Below the pieces are notes generated by a model. The model saw nothing but the letters and a program-made list of their open reading frames with translations, searched no databases and was not told the origin of the DNA. 64,000 nt of DNA. It comes from JAPKZH01 sp963715635. Its GTDB lineage: Bacteria; Acidobacteriota; Aminicenantia; Aminicenantales; UBA4085. Shown here in pieces: positions 33,509 to 43,153 of this stretch (within the stretch, counting starts at the first letter, position 1; every line of letters begins with the position of its first letter). Location: the NCBI GenBank assembly GCA_963715635.1, contig OY970261.1:558001-622000 (forward strand), written 5' to 3'. Made by a program: the position numbers and the translations under genes.

Positions 33509-33544
33509 GAGATTGCTTCCTCGCGAAGCTCCTCGCAATGACAG
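33509..33544. repeat. Dispersed repeat fragment inside the pur operon
   Basis: GAGATTGCTTC...CTCGCAATGACAG, a short imperfect palindrome that fills most of the purQ-purL gap. A related sequence in opposite orientation lies in 58939-59025. It is similar to the widespread GATTGCTTCGTCGCT-type intergenic repeat seen in many bacterial genomes (recognised from memory). Confidence 0.6.
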
Positions 33545-33545
33545 A

Positions 33546-34232
33546 TTAGTACTTAGATATTATCGATTTAAAAATAACCAGGCCGTCGGAGCTTCCCAGC
33601 AGCGCTTCCGAGGCCCGCTCGGGATGGGGCATCATGCCCATGACGTTGCCCTGCTTGTTCATCAGTCCGGCAATGCAATTCAGAGAGCCGTTGACATTGG
33701 CCTCCTCGTTGAGTCTCCCTTTTTCATCCGTATAGCGGAAGAGGACCTGCTTGTTCTTTTCGATCTCCTCCAGGACCCGGGGTGGCGCATAATAATTCCC
33801 GTCAAAATGAGCGATCGGGATCTTGAGGACCTGCCCTTTCTTTCCCTTATGAGAAAAGCGGGTCCTGTTGTTTTCGATCCGGATGTGGACGAACTGGCAG
33901 AGGAATTTGAGATTCTTATTCCTCAACATGGCGCCCGGCAGGAGGCCCAGTTCGAGCAGCACCTGGAAGCCGTTGCAGATGCCGAGCACGAGCCCACCCC
34001 GGTCGGCGAAATCCCTGACTTCCCGCATGAGCGGAGAGAACCGTGCGATGGCGCCGGACCTCAAATAATCGCCATAAGCAAATCCCCCCGGCAGGACGAC
34101 ACAGTCCACCCCCTTGAGGTCGTGGTCCTTGTGCCAGAGGTACGTTGTCGCTTGCCCGACAACGTCCTTCAGGGCATGGAACGTATCAAAATCGCAGTTG
34201 GAACCCGGGAAAACGACGACTCCGAATTTCAC
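33546..34232 (-). CDS. purQ: Phosphoribosylformylglycinamidine synthase subunit PurQ
   Basis: 228 residues, glutaminase subunit supplying ammonia to PurL. Class I amidotransferase with nucleophile cysteine in LGICNGFQVL and the His/Glu pair in MMPHPERA near the C-terminus. The N-terminus KFGVVVFPGSNCD is typical. The C-terminal extension GSSDGLVIFKSII is normal for PurQ. Confidence 0.96.
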   Translation of the reverse strand: MKFGVVVFPGSNCDFDTFHALKDVVGQATTYLWHKDHDLKGVDCVVLPGGFAYGDYLRSGAIARFSPLMREVRDFADRGGLVLGICNGFQVLLELGLLPGAMLRNKNLKFLCQFVHIRIENNRTRFSHKGKKGQVLKIPIAHFDGNYYAPPRVLEEIEKNKQVLFRYTDEKGRLNEEANVNGSLNCIAGLMNKQGNVMGMMPHPERASEALLGSSDGLVIFKSIISKY

Positions 34233-34319
34233 GTTCGTTATTCCTTATCGAATCTCTTTCCAATCGCCCCTGACACCTCTTTTCTAAATGAGGGAGAGAG
34301 GAAATCGTTTGTTCCTGTC

Positions 34320-34565
34320 TCATTCTTCGATGATCTGCCAGGTAAATTTTTCGATGATGGGGTTGGCCAGGACCTTGTCCGAAATTTCGGGGATGGCTTT
34401 TTCGAGCTCTCCCCGGGGGATGTCTTTGAGGTCGATCTCGAACACCTTGCCCTGCCGGACATCCTTGATGAATCCGTAGCCCAGGGTGTGGAGGGCATTT
34501 TTGACCGTCTGCCCCTGTGGGTCGAGGACACTGTCCTTGAACGATACAAGAATTCTAACTTTCAT
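34320..34565 (-). CDS. purS: Phosphoribosylformylglycinamidine synthase subunit PurS
   Basis: 81 residues, the small structural subunit that bridges PurL and PurQ. KVRILVSFKDSVLDPQGQTVKNALHTLG is the family start; the DVRQGKVFEIDL strand follows. ATG 34565 lies 11 nt inside the 3' end of purB; longer starts read deep into purB in the wrong frame and are not credible. About 87 nt separate it from purQ. Confidence 0.95.
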   Translation of the reverse strand: MKVRILVSFKDSVLDPQGQTVKNALHTLGYGFIKDVRQGKVFEIDLKDIPRGELEKAIPEISDKVLANPIIEKFTWQIIEE

Positions 34566-35856
34566 GGCCGAGGACCCTTTCAAATATATAATCGATTTTT
34601 TCGAGGTATGGCTTGAGGGAAAAGCACCTCTCCATTTCCTCACGCGTGAGATGCTTTTGGATGTCCGGGTCGGCCAGGACGAGGGCCTTGAAATCGAGGT
34701 TCTCATTCCAGGCTTTGAGGGTGTTTCTCTGGACGAGCTGATAGGCTTCGTCCCGCGTCAATCCTTTTCGGGTGAGCGCCAGGAGCATGCTCTGGGAGAA
34801 GATCAGGCCGCGGGTGGCCTGGATATTTTTCTCCATGCAGTCCGGATGGACGACCCAGTTCTTGATGATGTCCGTTATCTCGGTCAGCATGTAATCCGTG
34901 AGAACGAAGGAATCCGGGAAAATGATCCTTTCGGCCGACGAGTGGGAAATATCCCGCTCGTGCCAAAGCGCAATGTTTTCCAGGGCGACATGCAGGTTGC
35001 CGCGGACGAGCCTGGCCAGCCCGGAGATGCGCTCGCAGCGGACCGGGTTCTTTTTGTGGGGCATGGAGGACGAGCCCTTCTGGCCTTTTGTGAACGGCTC
35101 TTCCAACTCCAGCACCTCGCTTTTTTGGAGGTGGCGGATTTCGACCGCGAATTTTTCGAGAGATGCAGCAATCAGGGCCAGGACGCCCATGACTTCGGCG
35201 TGCCGGTCGCGCTGAAGGACCTGGGTGGATACCCTGGCCGGCTCCAGCCCGACTTTTTTCAAGGCGAAGACCTCCACCCTCGGGTCGAGGTGAATATACG
35301 TTCCGACCGATCCCGAGATCCGTCCGACGCTGATGACATCGATCGCCCGCTCGAGGCGCGCCAGGTGACGCTTGATCTCTTCGTACCAGACAAGCACCTT
35401 GAACCCGAAGGTGACCGGCTCGGCATGGACGCCGTGCGTCCGGCCCATGCAGACGGTCTTCTTATGCTTGACGGCTTCTTTTTTCAGGACTTTTTTTAGC
35501 TCGGCCAGGCGGTTCTGGATCTTTTGGAGCGATTCCCGGATGAGAAGAGAAAGTGCCGTATCGACGATGTCATAAGACGTGAGCCCGATGTGGATAAAGC
35601 GGGAGTCCCCGCCGACCTTTTCCGCCACGGAGGAGAGGAAGGCGATGACGTCGTGCTTGGTGACTTTTTCAATCTCCTCGATGCGCTTGACGTCGAACCC
35701 CGCTTTGGTCTTGATCCGTTTCAGGGCCGGCGCCGGAATCTTGCCCAGCTTCGTCCAGGCTTCGCACACGGCGATCTCGACATCGAGCCATTTGCGGTAT
35801 TTATTGTCCTCGGTCCAGATAGCCCCCATATCCGGGTTGGTGTATCGTTCGATCAT
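34555..35856 (-). CDS. purB: Adenylosuccinate lyase
   Basis: 433 residues from ATG 35856 (RBS GGGAGGG); an earlier in-frame start at 35886 would lie in the promoter. Cleaves SAICAR and adenylosuccinate. Fumarase/aspartase superfamily signature GSSSMPHKKNP is present with the catalytic serine loop; ERYTNPDMGAIW at the N-terminus and VCMGRTHGVHAEP carry substrate-binding and histidine residues. First gene of the purine operon. Confidence 0.96.
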   Translation of the reverse strand: MIERYTNPDMGAIWTEDNKYRKWLDVEIAVCEAWTKLGKIPAPALKRIKTKAGFDVKRIEEIEKVTKHDVIAFLSSVAEKVGGDSRFIHIGLTSYDIVDTALSLLIRESLQKIQNRLAELKKVLKKEAVKHKKTVCMGRTHGVHAEPVTFGFKVLVWYEEIKRHLARLERAIDVISVGRISGSVGTYIHLDPRVEVFALKKVGLEPARVSTQVLQRDRHAEVMGVLALIAASLEKFAVEIRHLQKSEVLELEEPFTKGQKGSSSMPHKKNPVRCERISGLARLVRGNLHVALENIALWHERDISHSSAERIIFPDSFVLTDYMLTEITDIIKNWVVHPDCMEKNIQATRGLIFSQSMLLALTRKGLTRDEAYQLVQRNTLKAWNENLDFKALVLADPDIQKHLTREEMERCFSLKPYLEKIDYIFERVLGHES

Positions 35857-35886
35857 GAGAAATAATCCCTCCCAAATCGAGGTCAA

Positions 35887-35915
35887 ATCATATCAACAAT
35901 TGGAGGGTCGGTCAA
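35887..35915 (-). promoter_or_regulatory. Sigma-70-type promoter of the purine operon
   Basis: On the minus strand: TTGACC (35910-35915), exact 17-nt spacer, TATGAT (35887-35892). Leader about 24 nt. No purine riboswitch can fit. Confidence 0.65.
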
Positions 35916-35926
35916 CTCGGACACTC

Positions 35927-35961
35927 TTGGAAGGAAACCCTTGCTTAGGTTTTCCTTCCAA
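35927..35961. repeat. Hairpin in the purB-sigma factor gap
   Basis: TTGGAAGGAAACC and GGTTTTCCTTCCAA pair around a short loop, with one bulged base. A third CCTTCCAAGG copy follows near 35983. The 300-nt gap 35857-36156 otherwise holds the pur promoter and no gene. Confidence 0.5.
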
Positions 35962-36156
35962 CGCTCGCTTTGCTCGCTGCCATCCTTCCAAGGAGCATAA
36001 GCCCATGCATCCTCAGTCGCGACATTCTTGCTTCTAAGGAGCATTGCGCGATGAATTTATGGGGACGGGCGGCTTTTAACAAAATATGATCATAGGACAT
36101 CGTCAGAAAATCGGGCAGAAATCCCCAAGGAATTCGTCTAAATAGTGTCTAATACC

Positions 36157-36729
36157 ATGAATGATAGGATAGAGGAGTTCGGCGATGATAGGCTGGTGGA
36201 GCTTGCTAAAAAAGGCAACCTTAATGCCTTTGTCGAACTTGCCCGAAGGCTGCAGGAAAAAGTCTACAATACGATTTTCGGCATGACCCGCAACCATCAG
36301 GACGCCGATGACCTGACCCAGGAGACATTCATGTACGCTTACAAAGCTCTCGAAGGATTCAAGCAGAAGTCGAGCTTCTACACCTGGGTCTACAGGATTG
36401 CCGTGAATTTGACATTGAATTTTCTCAAAAAAAAGGGGAAGGAGAAGGGCCGGCAGGATTTTGAAGACAATGCCTCGGTTTTTGACAAGGCCGCCTATAC
36501 GGCCCTGTCGCCGGAGGGAGATTCGCTGAAGAGAGAGCTCAAGGAGAAACTGGACGAGGCCGTCGAATCGCTTCCCTTGGCGTATAAAGCGTCTTTTAAC
36601 CTAGTGGTCTTTCAGGGAATGTCCCACAGCCAGGCGGCTGAAATCCTCGGCTGCTCGGAGAACACGGTCTCCTGGAGGATGCATAAAGCTAGGAAGATGC
36701 TCCAAGAAAGGCTCAAGCCCTTTTTTTAA
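36157..36729 (+). CDS. ECF-type RNA polymerase sigma factor
   Basis: 190 residues from ATG 36157; a GTG at 36145 is an alternative, with AAGGA 12 nt before it. Region 2 is seen in ELARRLQEKVYNTIFGMTRNHQDADDLTQETFMYAYKAL and SSFYTWVYRIAVNLTLNFL; region 4 in LPLAYKASFNLVVFQGMSHSQAAEILGCSENTVSWRMHKARKML. The stop overlaps the anti-sigma start by one base (TAATG). The sigma/anti-sigma/Spy-like trio looks like an envelope-stress unit. Confidence 0.93.
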   Translation: MNDRIEEFGDDRLVELAKKGNLNAFVELARRLQEKVYNTIFGMTRNHQDADDLTQETFMYAYKALEGFKQKSSFYTWVYRIAVNLTLNFLKKKGKEKGRQDFEDNASVFDKAAYTALSPEGDSLKRELKEKLDEAVESLPLAYKASFNLVVFQGMSHSQAAEILGCSENTVSWRMHKARKMLQERLKPFF

Positions 36730-37352
36730 TGAGGTGCTTCATGAGATGCAGGAAAATCGAAAAATGGATCTCCGATGGGATAGACGAGAGATTGTCTCCC
36801 GAAAAACAAGCGATCCTAAAAACCCATCTGAGCGGATGCGCTTCCTGCCGAGCTTACAGGGAGCGACTCGAAACCATCCACAAGGAGTCGCAAAGGCTCT
36901 TCGCTCCTCGGGTAGCTCCCGAACACTGGCAGGAGTCTCTCTCCAGACTCAAGGCTGGACTCGAGGCGGACGAGCTGACGGGGCGGAAAAGCAGAGAACG
37001 ATGGATGCCCGAAATTTTCCGGAAGTGGAGATGGGCTTGGGCAGGAGCCGCCTCCCTCCTCGTTGTGGCTTTGGGCCTGTATTTCATTCTTTCCGGCCCG
37101 AAGGCCCGCCAGGAAATCATGGCTTTTTCCTTTGAAGACGCGGTCAACGGGATCGATCAGGAAATCAAAAACAATCCCGAGCTCGAAAAATATTTTAACT
37201 CCTTCATCCAGGATTCGATCCATGAACACGTCGGCGAGATCAGTGAGTTGAACAATCCTTTTCATTACGAGAATTCTCTCTTCGTTGAGAGCTTGAACGA
37301 GGAAGAGCTCCAATTATTGGAATCGGCTCTAAAGAAAGAGCTGAAATTATAG
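36729..37352 (+). CDS. Zinc-finger anti-sigma factor
   Basis: 207 residues. N-terminal ZAS-type domain with an early cysteine (RCRKIEKW) and the HLSGCASC motif (H-x3-C-x2-C), then a single transmembrane helix (about 103-122, WAGAASLLVVALGLYFIL) and an acidic extracytoplasmic domain rich in Glu/Asn. This fits a membrane-anchored anti-sigma that holds the upstream ECF factor until an envelope signal arrives. Translation is coupled to the sigma gene by the TAATG overlap. Confidence 0.88.
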   Translation: MRCFMRCRKIEKWISDGIDERLSPEKQAILKTHLSGCASCRAYRERLETIHKESQRLFAPRVAPEHWQESLSRLKAGLEADELTGRKSRERWMPEIFRKWRWAWAGAASLLVVALGLYFILSGPKARQEIMAFSFEDAVNGIDQEIKNNPELEKYFNSFIQDSIHEHVGEISELNNPFHYENSLFVESLNEEELQLLESALKKELKL

Positions 37353-37362
37353 GAGGGGACCG

Positions 37363-37863
37363 ATGACATTGAAAAAGACAGCCGTTCTCTTTTTAAGTCT
37401 GGTGATCCTGGCCGGTTTGGCGTTCGCCTCGGCCCAGGACGATGCGCTGCAAAGACGGCAGAAAGTCCGGGGAGACCTGGTCACGCTGAAACTCCTCCGG
37501 CTGACACAGGCCCTGGACCTGACCGAAGAGCAGGCGGCCAAGATCTATCCCTCGATCAATCGAATCGAAAAGGAAAAGATGGACATCCAGAAACGAATGA
37601 GCGCCGACATTCGGGATTTGAGATCAATGGTCAATGGGCCAACGCCCAAGGAATCTGACATCGAGATAAAATATAAGAACGTAAGAGCCGCCCAGCAATC
37701 CATTAAAGATAAAGACGCCGAACTTGATGAATTCCTCGAGAAAAACCTGACGTCGATCCAAAAAGCCAAATACCTACTGTTCCAGATCGAATTCTTCCGG
37801 GTTTTGAACGACAGCATGGACCGGGTGCGAATGATGCGCAACAAACCCCCTCTCAAAAAATAA
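37363..37863 (+). CDS. Spy/CpxP-like periplasmic protein
   Basis: 166 residues with a signal peptide (KKTAVLFLSLVILAGLAFASAQ, cleavage after ASA). The mature part is helical and charged and contains the LTEEQAAKIYPSINRIEKEK segment that resembles the LTxxQ motif of Spy/CpxP chaperones. It directly follows the anti-sigma factor by 10 nt and could be the periplasmic sensor or an effector of the sigma factor. Function inferred from context and texture only. Confidence 0.7.
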   Translation: MTLKKTAVLFLSLVILAGLAFASAQDDALQRRQKVRGDLVTLKLLRLTQALDLTEEQAAKIYPSINRIEKEKMDIQKRMSADIRDLRSMVNGPTPKESDIEIKYKNVRAAQQSIKDKDAELDEFLEKNLTSIQKAKYLLFQIEFFRVLNDSMDRVRMMRNKPPLKK

Positions 37864-37872
37864 TATAGATGC

Positions 37873-37907
37873 GGACGGCTCTCATTCTTGGACCAAGAGA
37901 GCCGTCC
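37873..37907. terminator. Bidirectional hairpin terminator
   Basis: Perfect 11-bp stem GGACGGCTCTC/GAGAGCCGTCC between two convergent genes. On the minus strand it is followed by an A+T stretch ending in T6 (37857-37868); on the plus strand a T7 run lies about 28 nt further on. Confidence 0.75.
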
Positions 37908-37929
37908 GGCCGCTCAAATTCTCATTTGA

Positions 37930-40026
37930 TTATTTTTTTGCCAGCGATTCCGAGACGACAGCTGTGGCGCCGGTCTTGGCATCCACAGCGGAGAACTCTA
38001 GATGGTAGACCCCGGGTGGAACGTCCGGCAGCCCGATCCCGATCAAGAAGAAATCTTTTCCCGGCTCTGCTTTCTTGCTGTCGAGGAGGCGCCAAGCGAT
38101 CAGAATTTCTTCTTGGTTGTCCGCCGCCAACAACTTGACGTTTATGTCCATTTCGGGCGCGGCGTCGCTGCTGTAATGGATGGGCAGCAAGGCCCAGATT
38201 GTGCCGGTCCCCGGCTCCAGAGTCCCCAGCAGAGGCGTGCAGCTCACAGGCAGAAACGGATAAAAACGAATGAGGGATGCCGGTTCCTTTTCGCTTTTCT
38301 TCGGCCGCGACATTCTCACGAATTCAGCCTTCTTGCCCGGGACCAGAAGCAGGGGAGAGGCTAGCGACATCCCGGAAGCCCCCGGCATCGGGATCTTGAA
38401 TGACAGCCGGCTTGCCGCCGCCTGCCCCGTCTCCATGCCTCGCGCAACGACACGGCACTCGTATTCCCCAGGCTGAAGGCTGGTCAGGAGATACGGAAAC
38501 AATGTCTTTTGGGCATGGGGCGCCAGATCCATTTCACCGCGTTCTGCCACGACGATTTTGTGGTCCTTGTTGAAGATGAAGATAAAAATTTCCGCTTTCT
38601 CAGGCGGCACGCCGGTCCGCTCGTCCACCGTCAATTTCAACAGAACAGCGGCGTTTGTCTCTTTCATCGCCGAACCAAACAGGACCTGCACGGGCAAGTC
38701 CAGGGCATCCTTCGCCGCCGGTTTGTCGGATAACGCCAAATCGAAGAGTTGGAGCTTTTTCTCGAGGTCTGACAGGCTGGAGAACGGCTTCGGATTGTTG
38801 TATCCTCCCTGGACCAGGACCCGATAGCTCGGCTGTTTGACCTCGACCTTGATCTCGTGGGACCGGCCGTCCCAGGCAAGGTTGATGTAATACCCTAGGA
38901 CGTAATAGTTGCCGCTCAAGCCTTCGATGTCTGCGGCGATCGTCTCCGCCTCTTTGACGTCGGCGAAATAATGGCCGCCCGACGCTTCAGCGAAGCCCTG
39001 CAACGCTTCACCCTGTTGTTTTTTCAGCTCCCTTCTCATGCCCGCCCCGGCGCCTCCGCCCTTTTCGGGCACGCTATTTGTGTTGACCGCATAGATCGTG
39101 GCGTTCGCTTCGGCAAACAGCCGGCCCACGGTCTTTCCGGGCGTGCGCTCCGAAAAATAGACGACGCTCTTGCTTCCGGAGATGTATTTCATGGCCTTGG
39201 CCAGCTCAGACATGCTCGCGTCGAAATCTGCTTTGGTCCGGGCGGCGCTGGCATACCAATTGGAGACTTCGATCTGGATCCCGCTTTTATATCCAAAAGG
39301 CGATTCGTCGGCCGCACGGCTCGTGATCTCTGTCCTTCCGCCGCCCGCCATGACCTGACCGGCAGCACCTTGTCTTTCTACGATTTCGTCTTCCTGGTCC
39401 GCTCCTGCTCTGCCGCCCATGACACCGCCAGATTTCAGGCTCACACCTTCGCCTCCGCTCCCGCTCGCTCCCATCTCGATGGACCGCTTGATCGCTTTCC
39501 TGATTTTATCCAGATCCGATGTCAGATACTGTTTCAAGACCAATCCTGTCAGCGCTCCGAACGTCATCACGCTGGCCTCGTCCCCCGGCTTAAGCTGGCG
39601 TTCGACGAATTCAAGCACGGCTTTTTTGGCGTCCCGGTTTCCGAACACATCGCTGCTCTGCATATCCAGGATAAAAAAATATTTCCGGTTAACCTCTAGC
39701 TGGACTTGGGTCTCGACAGCGCCCGCCGCTTGCGCCGCGATACGGGTTTCGCCAGACTCGTGGGCCTCGAACTCGGTAATCTTTTTGAGGTCCTTGTTGT
39801 CGTAGAGAACGAAGTCCTCTTTCTTGAGCCCGCGAACCGGACGACCGTTCGCGTTAAGCACCCGGATCGGTACGAGTTTGACCACAGCCGCGGCGTCGTG
39901 CCTTAGGACTTTTTGGGTTTGGTTTTGCTGAGAGGTAAACATCGATGAAACGATGAGGATCCATAAAAGGATGCCGGCCGGGCACCGGCGAAAAGTGTTT
40001 CCGCATTGCGGCCGGAGGCGGATCAT
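37930..40026 (-). CDS. VWFA-related domain secreted protein
   Basis: 698 residues with an N-terminal signal/anchor (ILLWILIVSSMF). The LVPIRVLNANGRPVRGLKKEDFVLYDN segment and the YFFILDMQSSD...KAVLEFVERQLKPGDEASVMTF region are the VWFA-related type common in Acidobacteria (TIGR03436-like). A Gly-rich insert with SEMGASGSGGEG lies around 195-240, and the last about 300 residues are beta-rich and unassigned. The MIDAS-like DxS motif is DMQSSD. It overlaps the upstream gene by an ATGA. Role unknown; protein-protein adhesion at the envelope is likely. Confidence 0.8.
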   Translation of the reverse strand: MIRLRPQCGNTFRRCPAGILLWILIVSSMFTSQQNQTQKVLRHDAAAVVKLVPIRVLNANGRPVRGLKKEDFVLYDNKDLKKITEFEAHESGETRIAAQAAGAVETQVQLEVNRKYFFILDMQSSDVFGNRDAKKAVLEFVERQLKPGDEASVMTFGALTGLVLKQYLTSDLDKIRKAIKRSIEMGASGSGGEGVSLKSGGVMGGRAGADQEDEIVERQGAAGQVMAGGGRTEITSRAADESPFGYKSGIQIEVSNWYASAARTKADFDASMSELAKAMKYISGSKSVVYFSERTPGKTVGRLFAEANATIYAVNTNSVPEKGGGAGAGMRRELKKQQGEALQGFAEASGGHYFADVKEAETIAADIEGLSGNYYVLGYYINLAWDGRSHEIKVEVKQPSYRVLVQGGYNNPKPFSSLSDLEKKLQLFDLALSDKPAAKDALDLPVQVLFGSAMKETNAAVLLKLTVDERTGVPPEKAEIFIFIFNKDHKIVVAERGEMDLAPHAQKTLFPYLLTSLQPGEYECRVVARGMETGQAAASRLSFKIPMPGASGMSLASPLLLVPGKKAEFVRMSRPKKSEKEPASLIRFYPFLPVSCTPLLGTLEPGTGTIWALLPIHYSSDAAPEMDINVKLLAADNQEEILIAWRLLDSKKAEPGKDFFLIGIGLPDVPPGVYHLEFSAVDAKTGATAVVSESLAKK

Positions 40027-40895
40027 CGGATTTGGACCTCTGTTTCCACGGTGAAGAACCGATAGTGATCGTAAATATACTCGGCTTCGTATTTGATGTG
40101 TTCTTTTTCCATTTTCGTGATAAAAACCTCTCGGATCAACTGGGATCCAGGAAAAAGGATGCCGTTTTTAACAACGCTGTACGAAACCGCCCAGGTGACC
40201 TTTCTTTTCAACTCCCCGATCGAGGACTCGACCTTTTCCGCGAGATTTGGGATCGAGGCTGGCTCCCATTCGATCTTGAGAATGCTCGAATCGCCGTCAT
40301 CGACCCAGATCCGCCCGAAACTGTAATTTTCGTCGGTGATCTCTTTGGGCGAAGCCCTGATGACGACGGCTGTCGATGGCCCGAGTTTTTCGGTGCCGAG
40401 GATTTCATACTGAAAATGCGGCTGCCATGTCTTGCTGAGAAACCCGACGGGGCCAAACACCAAGTCGTTGGCGGATAGCCTCATGGTCTTGGGTTGGACA
40501 TCCTTGTCGTTTCTTTTCTTGCCGTTTTCTTCGAGCAGGTCCCTTTTTTCTTTGAAATCGCCGCCCTTTTTGATCATCTGATAGTCATAGACATACGACC
40601 TTTTTTTTGTTTTGCTGATTTTCAAATCCTCATAGAAACCCAGCCCTCCCGATACTTTTGAGGGGGAGAAAATTAATCTTTTTTCAAACTCGTTCGTTTT
40701 TTCCTGGATTCGCTCCTGGCAGACAAAATTCAACGCCATGGCTTTGAGCTTTTCGCAATAATCTGCCGTTTCTTTCAAGATTTTCTCAAGTCGAGGCTGG
40801 TTTGCCGGTCTGTCTTGGCCTCCGGAGTCAGTCGGGGACCTCAAGATAAGGCAGAAAAGAAAGAGCAGCGGACAGATGGCTCTTATTTTGGGCAT
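40023..40895 (-). CDS. Secreted protein of unknown function, partner of VWFA-related protein
   Basis: 290 residues from ATG 40895, which begins a proper signal peptide (MPKIRAICPLLFLFCLIL). Two longer in-frame starts exist: 40967 lies upstream of a strong promoter and is excluded, while 40925 would be leaderless. The mature protein has alternating charged strands (YEDLKISKTKKRSYVYDYQMIKK, FQYEILGTEKLGPSTAVVIRASPKE, FGRIWVDDGDSSILKIEW), a texture like outer-membrane lipoprotein carrier-type (LolA/RseB-like) folds, but I do not recognise a family. Coupled to the VWFA gene by ATGA. Confidence 0.65.
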   Translation of the reverse strand: MPKIRAICPLLFLFCLILRSPTDSGGQDRPANQPRLEKILKETADYCEKLKAMALNFVCQERIQEKTNEFEKRLIFSPSKVSGGLGFYEDLKISKTKKRSYVYDYQMIKKGGDFKEKRDLLEENGKKRNDKDVQPKTMRLSANDLVFGPVGFLSKTWQPHFQYEILGTEKLGPSTAVVIRASPKEITDENYSFGRIWVDDGDSSILKIEWEPASIPNLAEKVESSIGELKRKVTWAVSYSVVKNGILFPGSQLIREVFITKMEKEHIKYEAEYIYDHYRFFTVETEVQIR

Positions 40896-40929
40896 ATTCG
40901 AGCTCAATTCCCGAGATATTCTCATGAAA

Positions 40930-40958
40930 AGTATAAGAAGGGGGCATTTTTTTGTCAA
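40930..40958 (-). promoter_or_regulatory. Strong sigma-70-type promoter of the secreted-protein/VWFA operon
   Basis: On the minus strand: TTGACA (40953-40958), exact 17-nt spacer, TATACT (40930-40935). Confidence 0.75.
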
Positions 40959-41004
40959 ATCGGGCATCCCGGGGTCCGGAGAAGGCCGAATTTCATTTTT
41001 TCTC

Positions 41005-41033
41005 TTGACAAATATCTGAAATTTCTATAGGAT
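41005..41033 (+). promoter_or_regulatory. Sigma-70-type promoter of the tRNA-tuf operon
   Basis: TTGACA (41005-41010), exact 17-nt spacer, TAGGAT (41028-41033). The 130-nt stretch to the first tRNA holds a hairpin (GAGAAAAAGTTT 41093-41104 with AAACTTTTCTC 41115-41125) and a T9 run at 41148-41156, but no ORF. Confidence 0.65.
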
Positions 41034-41175
41034 AATGATCGCTTCAATTTCCCGTATCCTGTGAGCTGTTACAAAAAAATTTAAAGGTTGCAGAGAAAAA
41101 GTTTCACCTAAAATAAACTTTTCTCAAAAGCTTCATTCCTGGTGGTGTTTTTTTTTGCGTTGGAACGGATTTTAT

Positions 41176-41248
41176 GCCAGCGTAGCTCAGTTGGTAGAGC
41201 GGCTGATTTGTAATCAGCGGGTCGGGGGTTCAAGTCCCTTCGCTGGCT
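41176..41248 (+). tRNA. tRNA-Thr(TGT)
   Basis: Cloverleaf with 7-bp acceptor GCCAGCG/CGCTGGC, D-arm GCTC...GAGC, anticodon arm GCTGA-TTTGTAA-TCAGC (anticodon TGT) and T-arm with TTCAAGT. CCA is not encoded. First of four tRNAs ahead of tuf. Confidence 0.96.
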
Positions 41249-41318
41249 TGAGATAGCCGCTAAAGAGATTCCGTAGCGACGCAATACATCGCAGCCGATC
41301 CTATGTGATCATGGCTTT

Positions 41319-41401
41319 GGGCAGGTACCAAAGTGGCTAAATGGGGCGGGCTGTAAACCCGCTGCGGGAACGCTTCGGAGGTTCGAATCCTTCCCTGCCC
41401 A
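41319..41401 (+). tRNA. tRNA-Tyr(GTA)
   Basis: Acceptor GGGCAGG/CCTGCCC, anticodon arm GCGGG-CTGTAAA-CCCGC (anticodon GTA), a long class-II variable arm and T-loop TTCGAAT. CCA is not encoded. Confidence 0.96.
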
Positions 41402-41406
41402 TATAA

Positions 41407-41479
41407 GCGGGAATAGCTCAGTTGGTAGAGCGTCGGCCTTCCAAGCCGTCGGTCGCGGGTTCGAGTCCCGTTTCCCGCT
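41407..41479 (+). tRNA. tRNA-Gly(TCC)
   Basis: Acceptor GCGGGAA/TTCCCGC, anticodon loop CTTCCAA (TCC), T-loop TTCGAGT. Only 5 nt after tRNA-Tyr. Confidence 0.96.
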
Positions 41480-41500
41480 CTCTGCGAAAACAATTCGGGC

Positions 41501-41573
<73 letters not shown>

Positions 41574-41616
41574 TGGTTAAAATATGTCGCCAAATCCAAG
41601 GAATAGGAGGTAAGGG

Positions 41617-42816
<1,200 letters not shown>

Positions 42817-42835
42817 CACGTAATTTGAGACACCC

Positions 42836-42985
42836 ATGAGAGAAATCATCACCCTCAGCTGTTCTGTATGCAAGCGTCGTAACTATTCGACCACGCGGAA
42901 TAAAAAGAAGCAGACCGAGAGGCTGGAGATCAAGAAATTCTGCCCGTTCTGCCGGAAACACACGCTTCACAAGGAAGTGAAATAG
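42836..42985 (+). CDS. rpmG: 50S ribosomal protein L33
   Basis: 49 residues with the zinc-binding pairs CSVC and CPFC of the C+ type of L33. Starts MREIITLSCSVCKRRNYSTT. Lies between tuf and tRNA-Trp, the usual place ahead of secE. The RBS is weak, so coupling to tuf translation may help expression. Confidence 0.95.
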   Translation: MREIITLSCSVCKRRNYSTTRNKKKQTERLEIKKFCPFCRKHTLHKEVK

Positions 42986-43015
42986 GAGATGTTGAAGAAG
43001 AGATGGACGTGAAAC

Positions 43016-43092
<77 letters not shown>

Positions 43093-43153
43093 AACACTCC
43101 CCTCTCAAGGATTGTTTCCAAGAGATAATCTCAGGCAAGGATAAGCATTAACG

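Noticed and set aside
36129..36152. GGAAT plus two GTCTAA copies 11 nt apart in front of the sigma factor gene, as an autoregulated ECF promoter
   Set aside because: The distance between the putative -35 and either GTCTAA is too short for a normal ECF promoter.
41093..41156. Hairpin followed by a T9 run before the first tRNA, as an attenuator
   Set aside because: The T-run lies more than 20 nt from the stem, so it does not form an intrinsic terminator.
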